Of a DNA stretch of 42,009 bases, positions 1-8,347 are shown piece by piece. Below the pieces are notes generated by a model. That model worked only from the letters and a program-made list of their open reading frames with translations, did not search any database and had not been told where the DNA came from. Where the stretch lies: assembly GCF_002836415.1 (NCBI RefSeq), contig NZ_PJBP01000127.1:1-42009 (forward strand). The letters run 5' to 3'. Origin of the DNA: Psychromonas sp. MB-3u-54. GTDB taxonomy: Bacteria; Pseudomonadota; Gammaproteobacteria; Enterobacterales; Psychromonadaceae. The position numbers were made by a program, and so were the translations under genes. The first letter of the stretch is position 1. The number at the start of each line of letters is the position of its first letter.

Positions 1-34
1 TCGCACCTTTAATGTAAGCAGTGGAGAGTGATTA

Positions 35-193
35 ATGAAAAAATTTATGGGTGTTGTATTACTGGGTTTATTTGTTTTGGGTTGCACGCCTGAAGTGGGC
101 AGCGAAGAGTGGTGCCGGTATTTAGAAGAACAACCTAAAGGGGATTGGACGGCAAATGAAGTCAGAGGTTATGCCAAGTATTGTATTTTTTAA
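35..193 (+). CDS. DUF3012 family small lipoprotein
   Basis: This 52-residue ORF has a short basic start (MKKF), a hydrophobic stretch and a lipobox-like VLGC with Cys17 as the predicted lipidated residue, so the product is probably a membrane-anchored lipoprotein. The mature part, with PEVGSEEWC, PKGDWTANE and a final YAKYCIF, is what I remember of the DUF3012 family of tiny lipoproteins in marine gammaproteobacteria; members are about this length and have no known function. The three non-lipobox cysteines suggest a small disulphide-stabilised periplasmic peptide (inference). GGAGAG at 22-27 lies about 7 bases before the ATG and is a good Shine-Dalgarno. The gene is complete. No operon partner is evident, although the next gene follows on the same strand after about 55 bases. 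Confidence 0.8.
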   Translation: MKKFMGVVLLGLFVLGCTPEVGSEEWCRYLEEQPKGDWTANEVRGYAKYCIF

Positions 194-248
194 AAACGCC
201 AGCCGGTGTTTATAAAGGGCATGTTTTTTAGAATAGGAGTTGTGAGCG

Positions 249-926
249 ATGAATGATATTTTTGAAGTGAGCTCGATTGAATTAATGGCGGGTGGGTTAC
301 TGATCTTTTTATTGTCAGTCTGGATTGGAAAAGTTTGGAATAATAAAGTATTAGGTAAAAAAAAGGCTCGGTTTGATGCTTATGTTGACCGTCTTAATGT
401 CAAACATGGACAGAAAGTGGCATCTCTGGAAAATGAGTTGAAAGTTGATCGGCACTCCCTAAAGCTCGCTGGTACTCACCTCATTGAAAAACGTGTCGCA
501 GTGATTGATCAATGTTACAAAACCCTTGCTGATTTTGATCAGGCGATAGGAGAAGTAAAGAGCAGTGATAACACCCTATCACCACAGGAAAGTTATGATT
601 CAGCTCTGCTTAGATTTACTTACTTTGTCTCTTTTTTTGAACGAAATAGAGTGTATTTTTCTGCCGGAACGGCTAAAAAAGTGTCTAAATCACATGCATC
701 CAGTGCAGCAACACTGGATTTAATTAAAGCATTAGTCCATGCAAACCCAACATTGTCAACCGCTATCAATGAACAGCTGCAAAGTCTTTTTAATAAGTTA
801 AACAGTGACGTTAATCGCACCCGGCAGGAGATTGAATCTGAAATGCGCGCTATTTTACAGGTAGATGATGCGAGCGATGATATCGATGCGGATAACGCTC
901 TCTCGTCACTGTCAATGTTCCGCTGA
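249..926 (+). CDS. Unrecognised single-pass membrane protein with coiled-coil body
   Basis: I do not recognise this 225-residue protein. Residues about 11-29 form one hydrophobic segment (LMAGGLLIFLLSVWIG) followed by basic residues, which predicts an N-terminal anchor with the rest in the cytoplasm. Residues about 45-110 are rich in K/E/L heptad-like spacing and may form a coiled coil. The C-terminal tail (VDDASDDIDADNAL) is acidic. AGGAG at 235-239 is well placed for the ATG at 249. An intrinsic terminator follows at 950-969, so the gene ends its own transcript before recC. No catalytic motif is visible. A structural or scaffolding role is possible but not supported by anything specific. 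Confidence 0.75.
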   Translation: MNDIFEVSSIELMAGGLLIFLLSVWIGKVWNNKVLGKKKARFDAYVDRLNVKHGQKVASLENELKVDRHSLKLAGTHLIEKRVAVIDQCYKTLADFDQAIGEVKSSDNTLSPQESYDSALLRFTYFVSFFERNRVYFSAGTAKKVSKSHASSAATLDLIKALVHANPTLSTAINEQLQSLFNKLNSDVNRTRQEIESEMRAILQVDDASDDIDADNALSSLSMFR

Positions 927-949
927 GCGGTGTTTTAATCTTTTTTGTT

Positions 950-969
950 GCAGCTTTAAAGCTGCTTTT
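950..969 (+). terminator. Intrinsic terminator after the 249-926 gene
   Basis: GCAGCTTTAAAGCTGC is a perfect palindrome (stem GCAGCT/AGCTGC, loop TTAA) followed directly by TTTTA. It separates the unknown membrane protein from recC. Confidence 0.65.
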
Positions 970-1042
970 ATCAGGGATTGTTTTGTGAAATAATTGGCAA
1001 TATTTTGCTATTAAAAATATAAATTCAACAGGGAAGAGACTT

Positions 1043-4000
1043 GTGTTTCGAGTATATCATTCAAATCAACTGGCGCTTTTAAAAGATCTATTGGTGGCTT
1101 TAATGCAGGGTTCGAAGCAGACTGACCCTTTTGCAAGCGAAACGATTCTAGTACAAAGCCCGGGCATGGCACAGTGGTTACAATTAGAAATAGCACAATC
1201 AACGGGGATCAGTGCAAACATTGATTTTCCTTTACCTGCAAGTTTCATCTGGCAGCAATTTAAACATGTTTTAAAAGATGTCCCGGATAAAAGTCCCTTT
1301 AATAAAATGTCGATGACCTGGCAGATCATGCGACTCTTACCCGATTGTTTGAATGATCCTGATTTTGCGGCTTTATTACATTATCTCGAAGATGATCTAT
1401 ACCTGCGTAAGCGTTTCCAATTAAGCCAAAAAATTGCTGATATTTTTGATCAATATTTAGTTTATCGTCCGGAATGGATTGCCGCCTGGGAAAACGCTTC
1501 TGAACAGGAAATAAGCCAGTGGCATGCTGACAATAAGCAATCGATCCCTGCGTGGTTAGAGGATCAGCGCTGGCAAGCCAAGTTATGGAAAAAACTAACG
1601 CTGACTATTGCCGAGTCCTTTAAAGCGCAGGGCAAAGCCTATCACCGCGCGGGTTTATATAAAGACTTTTTAGACACACTGGCCACTAAGAAAACACTGG
1701 ATCATCTGCCTAAGCGTATTTTTGTATTCGGTATCTCGGCACTGCCGGAATCTTATCTGCAGGCGTTATTAGGACTTGCTGAACATTGTGATGTACATTT
1801 TTTGTTAACTAATCCCTGCCGTTATTATTGGGCCGATATTGTTGATCCTAAATTGTTAGCCAAACGTTTTGCGCAAAGTCGTCAAAAATTAACCGTGAGT
1901 GACGGTGAAATAAAAAATTTACCCGACTCCAGCTGGCAAAAAGATGCGTCGCATTTACAGTGGTCACAAAGTAATGATCCCGACAATGAAGTGGGTAATC
2001 CTCTTCTGGCTTCTATGGGTAAAATGGGACGTGATTTTCTTTTCCAGTTGTACTCGTTGGAGCAACAGGAAGTGGATGCTTTTGTCGATATTACGCGTGA
2101 TAGTTTATTGCATCATATTCAAGCGGATGTCTTAGACCTGCAGGATAGCAGTCAGGCATTAAGCAAGGATCCAAGCGAACGCATCAGCCTTGTCCCCGAA
2201 GGTAACTCTCTGACCTTACACTTATGCCACAGTGTGATGCGCGAAGTAGAAATATTACACGATAACCTGTTGGCTATGTTTGCGGACGATAATAACCTCA
2301 CGCCAAAAGATATTATCGTGATGGTGCCTGATATCGATCAATATGCCCCCTACGTGCAGGCGGTTTTTGCCAGCGTTGAACAAAATCGTTATATCCCCTT
2401 TAGTATTTCTGATGTCAGCGCTCAGCAGGAAAATCCTATTCTGATCAGTTTCTTACAACTATTGAATCTCAACCAGACACGTTATACCCGGGAAGATATT
2501 TTAGCCCTGCTGGAAGTGCCTGCCATATTACAACGTTTTAACTTGAATCAGAATGAGTTTGTATTGTTACAAAAATGGATCAACGAAAGTGGTATTCGTT
2601 GGGGATTAGATGAAAAAAGTGCGGCACAATGGGATTTACCCAGACTCTCGCAGAACAGCTGGTTATTTGGTATCAGGCGCATGCTGCTCGGTTACGCCAT
2701 GAGTGATTCCTTATTTGAAGGTATCTCAGCCTATGATGAAATACAGGGGTTGCAGGGGGATTTATTAGGACGTTTTATCGATTTTATTGATGCTTTATTA
2801 CAACTGCAAGAGGGTTTAAAGCAGTCTTATAACGCCCATCAATGGCAGGCTTTTGTGTATCAACTGCTGGAAGATTTTTACCAGGAGGATGACGACAACA
2901 CCGCGGTTTTATCTATTATCCGTAATGAACTGGATAATTTATTAGACCATACCGGGCAGGCTGATTTTACCCAACCTATCTCATTGTTTATCTTAATTGA
3001 GCACCTGGAACAGCATCTGTCGGATCAGGGAAGCAGCCCGCGTTTTTTAGCGGGACAAGTCAACTTTTGTACCCTGATGCCGATGCGTTCTATTCCCTTT
3101 AAAATTGTCTGCCTGTTAGGCATGAACGATGGTCAATACCCCCGTAATATTGTCCCCATGGGATTTGATTTGATGGCAGGGCACCGTAAGCGGGGCGATC
3201 GTTCCCGTCGGGAAGAAGATCGTTACCTCTTTTTAGAGGCACTGCTGTCGGCACAGGAAAAATTTTATATCAGTTATATTGGCCGGGATATCAATGATAA
3301 CAGTGAGAAAATGCCCAGCGTATTAGTCTCGGAGCTACTCAACTATTGCCAGCAAAGTTTTGTATTAGAAGATAATCAGCAGGATAAAAGCCGTGTTGCA
3401 GAAAAAGCGCTCAAGGCATTTATTTCTTTTCACTATCCGATGCAAAGTTTTAGTGAGCGTTATTATCAGGGTGAGGTTAAAACCTACAATCCGAATTGGT
3501 GGGCGGCTTTAAGGTTTTCAAAAGATACCGGGCAAGAGAGCGAAGATCGCCCTCTGACACTGGATCAGGCCTTAATTGAAGTACCCTTAGATCAATTGAA
3601 ACAATTTTTAAAACATCCCTGCAAGGTCTTTTTTAATCAGCGCTTAGATGTCTACTTTGAGTTGGACGACGATCAACAGGAAAATGATGAACCCTTCTCT
3701 TTTAATCATTTGCAGCAGTATGTTCTTAAACATGAGCAGTTTGAATACGCCCTGGAGGGTAAATCATTAGACGATCTTTTTATTGAAAAAAGGGCTGCCG
3801 GTAAATTACCTTTTGGCGAATTTGCAGCACTGATTTTCACTAAAGATCTCGCGCGAATGGAGAACTTGGCGGATTTAACCGCGAGTTATTTTATCGGTGA
3901 GATTGAAACTATTAATATCGATATTCAGTTTGCTGAAAAACGTTTATTAGGTGAGTTAAATGATCATTGTGAAAAAGGATTAGTACGGGTTAAAACTGGA

Positions 4001-4492
4001 AATATTAAAGGCAAAGATATTTTAACACTGTGGCTGGAGCATCTTTGTTATTGCATCGCCTCCGGCCAAAATCTGAATTCCACTCTGCTTGGCCAGAAAG
4101 AAGGGTTCTATTTTGAAGAGCTGCCGGCGGATTATGCCTATAACAGAATAAGTGAACTGCTGGCGTTATATGAAGCGGGTTTGCAGCAACCACTGCCTTT
4201 CTTTATCCAGAGCGCTTTTGCCTGGTGCACCCTAGTGCATGCACTGCAGCCCGATTGTTTTGTCTTTGATGATCTGCAGTTTGCAACTATTGCGGAAGCG
4301 CAGCAGGCTGCGTTAGCGTGTTTCTCAAATGATCGTGGTTTTTCAGAAGGACAGGATCCTTATATCAGTCGCAGCTATGAAAATCTGGAAGACCATTGGG
4401 ATGCCTTTCAGCCTTTAGCATTGAAAATATTTATGCCTGTTCTCTCTAATCTCAACACAATTGAATACAGTGAATCGGATGAGGCAGAATAA
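1043..4492 (+). CDS. recC: RecBCD exonuclease V, gamma subunit RecC
   Basis: The 1149-residue product is a little longer than E. coli RecC (1122). It opens with FRVYHSNQLALL, matching the canonical RecC start (LRVYHSNRL), and contains the motifs expected of the inactivated helicase-like subunit, for example SPGMAQWLQLE near residues 40-50 and PMRSIPFKIVCLLGMNDGQYPR around residue 680. RecC holds RecB and RecD together, splits the duplex and scans for Chi; it has no ATPase of its own. The start is a GTG at 1043 preceded by GGAAGAG at 1031-1037. In E. coli ptrA lies between recC and recB; here it is absent. The last 15 codons (SNLNTIEYSESDEAE) are re-encoded just downstream in a tandem repeat, described separately. 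The stop TAA shares its last A with an ATG. Confidence 0.97.
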   Translation: MFRVYHSNQLALLKDLLVALMQGSKQTDPFASETILVQSPGMAQWLQLEIAQSTGISANIDFPLPASFIWQQFKHVLKDVPDKSPFNKMSMTWQIMRLLPDCLNDPDFAALLHYLEDDLYLRKRFQLSQKIADIFDQYLVYRPEWIAAWENASEQEISQWHADNKQSIPAWLEDQRWQAKLWKKLTLTIAESFKAQGKAYHRAGLYKDFLDTLATKKTLDHLPKRIFVFGISALPESYLQALLGLAEHCDVHFLLTNPCRYYWADIVDPKLLAKRFAQSRQKLTVSDGEIKNLPDSSWQKDASHLQWSQSNDPDNEVGNPLLASMGKMGRDFLFQLYSLEQQEVDAFVDITRDSLLHHIQADVLDLQDSSQALSKDPSERISLVPEGNSLTLHLCHSVMREVEILHDNLLAMFADDNNLTPKDIIVMVPDIDQYAPYVQAVFASVEQNRYIPFSISDVSAQQENPILISFLQLLNLNQTRYTREDILALLEVPAILQRFNLNQNEFVLLQKWINESGIRWGLDEKSAAQWDLPRLSQNSWLFGIRRMLLGYAMSDSLFEGISAYDEIQGLQGDLLGRFIDFIDALLQLQEGLKQSYNAHQWQAFVYQLLEDFYQEDDDNTAVLSIIRNELDNLLDHTGQADFTQPISLFILIEHLEQHLSDQGSSPRFLAGQVNFCTLMPMRSIPFKIVCLLGMNDGQYPRNIVPMGFDLMAGHRKRGDRSRREEDRYLFLEALLSAQEKFYISYIGRDINDNSEKMPSVLVSELLNYCQQSFVLEDNQQDKSRVAEKALKAFISFHYPMQSFSERYYQGEVKTYNPNWWAALRFSKDTGQESEDRPLTLDQALIEVPLDQLKQFLKHPCKVFFNQRLDVYFELDDDQQENDEPFSFNHLQQYVLKHEQFEYALEGKSLDDLFIEKRAAGKLPFGEFAALIFTKDLARMENLADLTASYFIGEIETINIDIQFAEKRLLGELNDHCEKGLVRVKTGNIKGKDILTLWLEHLCYCIASGQNLNSTLLGQKEGFYFEELPADYAYNRISELLALYEAGLQQPLPFFIQSAFAWCTLVHALQPDCFVFDDLQFATIAEAQQAALACFSNDRGFSEGQDPYISRSYENLEDHWDAFQPLALKIFMPVLSNLNTIEYSESDEAE

Positions 4493-4578
4493 TGGTTATT
4501 CCAGAAATATTTATGGCACCCGATAGATTATCCAATCTCAACACAATTGAATACAGTGAATCGGATGAGGCAGAATAA
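4492..4578 (+). CDS. Putative mini-ORF 1 repeating the RecC C-terminus (28 aa)
   Basis: The ATG at 4492 overlaps the recC stop by one base, and GAGG lies 7 bases upstream. The 28-residue product starts MVIPEIFMAPDRL and ends with the same SNLNTIEYSESDEAE that ends RecC. Because the repeat period is 86 and the overlap is 1 base, the reading register within each unit is kept. It may only serve to hand ribosomes from recC toward recB; there is no evidence that the peptide itself matters. Confidence 0.3.
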   Translation: MVIPEIFMAPDRLSNLNTIEYSESDEAE

Positions 4579-4655
4579 TGGTTATTCCAGAAATATTTAT
4601 GGCGCACGATAGATTATTCAATATCAGCACAATTAAATCGGATGGCGGCGAATAA
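4578..4655 (+). CDS. Putative mini-ORF 2 linking to recB (25 aa)
   Basis: The ATG at 4578 overlaps the stop of mini-ORF 1 by one base, and GAGG (4567-4570) lies 7 bases upstream. The product begins MVIPEIFMAHDRL, a near copy of mini-ORF 1, then diverges and ends SDGGE. Its TAA at 4653-4655 again shares an A with the recB ATG at 4655. Together with mini-ORF 1 it makes a continuous chain of TAATG junctions from recC to recB. Expression as a stable peptide is unproven. Confidence 0.3.
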   Translation: MVIPEIFMAHDRLFNISTIKSDGGE

Positions 4656-7600
4656 TGGACAAATTAAATAAAATGAAAAGCACTCCAAAAGAACTTGTCG
4701 TCCAGCCGCTTAATGCATTAACTTTTCCCCTGTACGGGCAACGTTTAATCGAAGCCTCTGCCGGCACGGGTAAAACCTATACTATTACCAGTTTGTTTAT
4801 TCGCCTGTTACTGGGTCACGGTGATCAAGCGGCCTTCGAAAACAGCACTGAACAGCATAATGCTCATCAGCGACCTTTGACCGTTGACCAAATTTTAGTG
4901 GTCACTTTTACGGAAGCGGCCACAGCCGAATTACGCACCCGTATTAGAGAGCGTATTCAAAATGTTCGTTTACTTTTTATGGAAGGCGAGGGTGATGATC
5001 CTTTTACTCGAAGTTTGCTCAAGGAAGTATTAGATCATCAGGTTGCCATTCGCTTACTACGTTTTGCTGAACTGCAAATGGACGAAGCGGCTATCTTTAC
5101 TATTCATGGTTTCTGCCAGCGAATGCTGATGCAAAATGCCTTTGAGTCGGGCAGTTTATTTCAACAAAATTTATTAGAGGACGATGCGCAACTGTTACGC
5201 TTAGCCTGTAATGATTTCTGGCGTACTTTTTTCTATGGTTTATCCACCCCTTTGACCGAGCTTATTTTTAGCTATTGGGAAAATCCTGAGCAGTTACAGA
5301 AAGATTTACGGCCTTTTTTATCACGCAGTGATCTGCATTTTTTACCGGAAATTAATGATTTTGATTTTAAAGCCAAGTATGAGCGCAGCATAACTGCCAT
5401 TGAAACCCTTAAAATAAACTGGCTTAATGAGGAGGCGGACTATGCAGATATTATTACCCATTCTGGGGTTTCTAAACGCAGCTATAGCAAGAAACATCTT
5501 CCCAACTGGTTGAAAGAGGTCTCTCAATGGGCGTTAACCTCCAGTGCCGATTTAAGTTTACCTAAAAGCCTAGTTAAATTTTCACAAAAAACATTAGATG
5601 AAAAAACGGCCAAGGGCGAGAGCCCAACACATTCGGTCTTTAGTGAGATTGAAGCTTTGTTAGCACTGGATCTTTCCTTAGAAAATACTATTTTGGTCAA
5701 AGCCACCCATTGGGTGCAAGCGCATCTGCAAACGAATAAAAATAAACAGATGTTATTGGGTTTTGATGACCTGTTAACACGCTTGGATGCGGCACTGCAA
5801 AACGGCAATGAAAATAGTCTCGCCTTGAATATTAGAACGGCTTATCCGATTGCCCTGATCGATGAATTTCAAGATACCGATCCTGTCCAATACCGTATTT
5901 TCACCACTGTTTATCAGTCTTTTGAAGGCGATCATTCCGAGACCTTTAATAAGAGTCTGGGTTTATTTATGATAGGCGATCCCAAGCAGGCGATTTACAG
6001 CTTTCGCGGCGCTGATATTTTTACCTATATGCAAGCGCGGCAGAATGTCAGTGCGCATTACAGCTTAGATTATAACTATCGTTCCACGCCCGAAATGATT
6101 AATGCCAGTAATACCTTTTTTGAATTTTGTCCGGCACCCTTTATTTATAATGATGATATTCCCTTTATTGCGGTGCAGGCACCCGATAAACCACGTAAAA
6201 AACTAGTGGTGGACAATAGCGATGATCCGGCTCAAAGCGCATTACAGTTTATCCATCCCGTGGGTGGCGAAAATGTTCAAGGTTTCAAAGATTCGATAAC
6301 CTATGCCTGTATCAATGAAATCAAAAAAATCCTGTTATTAGCCCAGCAGGACAAAGCTTATCTGGAAGATAAAAAGGGTAACAGAAGCATTGTCAGGGCA
6401 AACCATATCGCAGTTTTAGTGCGCACCGGAAAAGAAGCGCAGTTGATCCGCAACGCTTTATTTAATGAAAATATTAACAGTGTTTATTTGTCACTTAAAG
6501 AGAGTGTTTACGCCACATCCCATGCAAAGGACTTATTGCGTATTTTACAGGCTTGTTTAAACCCTGAAGATGAGCGTTTATTACGTGCCGCCATCGCCTG
6601 TAAACTGTTCTGTCAAACCCCTTATCAGGTGCATCAAATTTTATTGGATACGCGCTTATGGGAAGAGAAAATAGGGCAGTTTATCGAGTACCGCAGACTC
6701 TGGAGCCGCGTCGGTGTGTTGGCAATGCTGCATAAATTATTTCATCAGCAGGCAATAAGCGCCTATTTACTTAAAGATACTCAGGGTGAACGTTTATTAA
6801 CCGACGTATTACATTTAGCGGAATTATTACAAAAAAACAGCGTTGACCATGATGGTGAATTTGCTTTGTTGCGCTGGTTTAGCGAGCAGATAAAACAAGG
6901 CAATAGCGGTGAAAGTGAGCAGAAACAACGTTTAGAAAGTGAAAAAGATCTGGTTCAGGTAAGTACCTTACATAAAGCCAAAGGGTTGCAATACGATATT
7001 GTATTTATGCCTTTTACGGGATTATATCAAAAACCTCAAGCCTGTTTATATCATGATCCTGAGCAGAATAATGCGCTTATTTTTGATCTGCAAAATGCTA
7101 AGAATAATGCCGCCTTAGCTGAAAAAGAGCAGTTAGCCGAGGACCTGCGCTTATTGTATGTCGGTCTGACACGCAGTGTTTACCGTTGTTATATTGGCAT
7201 TGGCAATTACAAAAAAGGGCGCGAAAAAAACAGCCCGCTGTGCAAAAGCGCGCTGGGTTATATCTGTCTGCAAGGAGGCGGGGACTTGTTAGCCGGTGAT
7301 ACCGAGCAATTAAATAAACAGTTACAAAAAATGACCGATAACAGTCCGAATATAAGCATCCGCTCGACGCCATTGTTGGATGAAACTCATTATCAGGCCA
7401 GACAAAGCGAGCAGTCTTTACAAGGGCCCTTGGTGCTCGCAAAGCAGATTGAAAGGAATTGGTGGATCAGCAGTTATTCATCACTGTCACGCTTCCATAC
7501 TCAGGCAGCTGCAGTGACACCTGCCGTGACGCCTATTGATAATATCAGCAATGAACAGACTGAAGTGTCACCCGTAGTTTTAACCATCCCCGAAAAAACA

Positions 7601-8347
7601 CCCTTTAGTTTTCCCCGCGGGGCTAAGCACGGTACCTTTTTACATGAATTATTTGAGTTAACTAACCTTGAAAATATGGAAACTGAAATGCTCAATGAAC
7701 TGTTATTTGAGCAACTCTCATTACGCCATTATCCGGATCCTGAATTGTGGGCACCGGTACTCACCACCTGGATAGAGCAGATTCTAGGCCAGAACTTAAC
7801 GGCTGATCTTAAATTAGGTGATTTGTCTGCAGGGCAGAAAAAAATTGAAATGCAGTTTTTTATTCCAATGCAGGAACTGCAGGCAAATGAGGTTAATAAC
7901 CTATTGCAAAAATATGATCCGTTATCTGCGCGGGCAGGGGCGTTGCAGTTTCGAACGGTACAGGGGTTTTTAAAAGGTTTTATCGATTTAACATTCGAAA
8001 AAAATGGCAAATATTACGTGCTTGATTATAAATCTAATCATCTTGGTGACAGTTTGCAGGATTATAATCAAACTAAAATGGAGCAGGCCTTGATTGAACA
8101 CCGCTACGATTTTCAATACCAACTTTATACCTTAGCGCTGCATCGTCTGCTTAAATCACGTTTAGCGGATTACGATTATGAAACCCATATCGGCGGGGTT
8201 TTTTACACCTTTTTACGGGGTATGCAGGGCGAACAGGACTACGGTGTGTATTTTGTCAAACCCAGTTTCAACCTGATAGACGGGCTTGATAAACTGTTTT
8301 CCGGGCAAAAAAACAGTACTAAATCAGCAGCGGAGCCGATATGTTAA
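4655..8347 (+). CDS. recB: RecBCD exonuclease V, beta subunit RecB (helicase-nuclease)
   Basis: The product is 1230 residues; E. coli RecB has 1180. RecB is the 3'-5' SF1 helicase and the only nuclease of RecBCD, and it loads RecA after Chi. Visible landmarks are Walker A (EASAGTGKT, residues 33-41), VVTFTEAATAELR (motif Ia), IDEFQDTDPVQ near 403-412 (Walker B), GDPKQAIYSFRGAD, a YRST motif, TLHKAKGLQYDIVF and the LLYVGLTRSVYR motif VI. The C-terminal nuclease domain has GFIDLTF and LDYKSN (around residue 1125), the acidic/lysine active site. The ATG at 4655 shares a base with the stop of mini-ORF 2; a second in-frame ATG lies six codons later. recD starts before recB ends, so the two are translationally coupled. 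Confidence 0.97.
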   Translation: MDKLNKMKSTPKELVVQPLNALTFPLYGQRLIEASAGTGKTYTITSLFIRLLLGHGDQAAFENSTEQHNAHQRPLTVDQILVVTFTEAATAELRTRIRERIQNVRLLFMEGEGDDPFTRSLLKEVLDHQVAIRLLRFAELQMDEAAIFTIHGFCQRMLMQNAFESGSLFQQNLLEDDAQLLRLACNDFWRTFFYGLSTPLTELIFSYWENPEQLQKDLRPFLSRSDLHFLPEINDFDFKAKYERSITAIETLKINWLNEEADYADIITHSGVSKRSYSKKHLPNWLKEVSQWALTSSADLSLPKSLVKFSQKTLDEKTAKGESPTHSVFSEIEALLALDLSLENTILVKATHWVQAHLQTNKNKQMLLGFDDLLTRLDAALQNGNENSLALNIRTAYPIALIDEFQDTDPVQYRIFTTVYQSFEGDHSETFNKSLGLFMIGDPKQAIYSFRGADIFTYMQARQNVSAHYSLDYNYRSTPEMINASNTFFEFCPAPFIYNDDIPFIAVQAPDKPRKKLVVDNSDDPAQSALQFIHPVGGENVQGFKDSITYACINEIKKILLLAQQDKAYLEDKKGNRSIVRANHIAVLVRTGKEAQLIRNALFNENINSVYLSLKESVYATSHAKDLLRILQACLNPEDERLLRAAIACKLFCQTPYQVHQILLDTRLWEEKIGQFIEYRRLWSRVGVLAMLHKLFHQQAISAYLLKDTQGERLLTDVLHLAELLQKNSVDHDGEFALLRWFSEQIKQGNSGESEQKQRLESEKDLVQVSTLHKAKGLQYDIVFMPFTGLYQKPQACLYHDPEQNNALIFDLQNAKNNAALAEKEQLAEDLRLLYVGLTRSVYRCYIGIGNYKKGREKNSPLCKSALGYICLQGGGDLLAGDTEQLNKQLQKMTDNSPNISIRSTPLLDETHYQARQSEQSLQGPLVLAKQIERNWWISSYSSLSRFHTQAAAVTPAVTPIDNISNEQTEVSPVVLTIPEKTPFSFPRGAKHGTFLHELFELTNLENMETEMLNELLFEQLSLRHYPDPELWAPVLTTWIEQILGQNLTADLKLGDLSAGQKKIEMQFFIPMQELQANEVNNLLQKYDPLSARAGALQFRTVQGFLKGFIDLTFEKNGKYYVLDYKSNHLGDSLQDYNQTKMEQALIEHRYDFQYQLYTLALHRLLKSRLADYDYETHIGGVFYTFLRGMQGEQDYGVYFVKPSFNLIDGLDKLFSGQKNSTKSAAEPIC

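Larger units (their letters stand above)
4449..4657 (+). repeat. 86-bp tandem repeat spanning the recC stop / recB start junction
   Basis: A unit beginning CTCAACACAATTGAATACAG occurs at 4451, again at 4537 (period 86), and in shortened, diverged form at 4623. About 70 bases (4449 to about 4518) are identical in the first two copies. Each unit contains the end of recC, a GAGG Shine-Dalgarno (4481-4484; 4567-4570; diverged to GGCGG in the third) and a TAATGG stop-start overlap (4490, 4576, 4653). The first half of the later units is diverged from the matching part of recC, so the duplication is not brand new. Confidence 0.9.

Noticed and set aside
4449-4657. Assembly or sequencing artefact as explanation for the recC-recB repeat
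   Set aside because: The copies carry substitutions and a 9-base deletion relative to each other, which a false duplication would not show.
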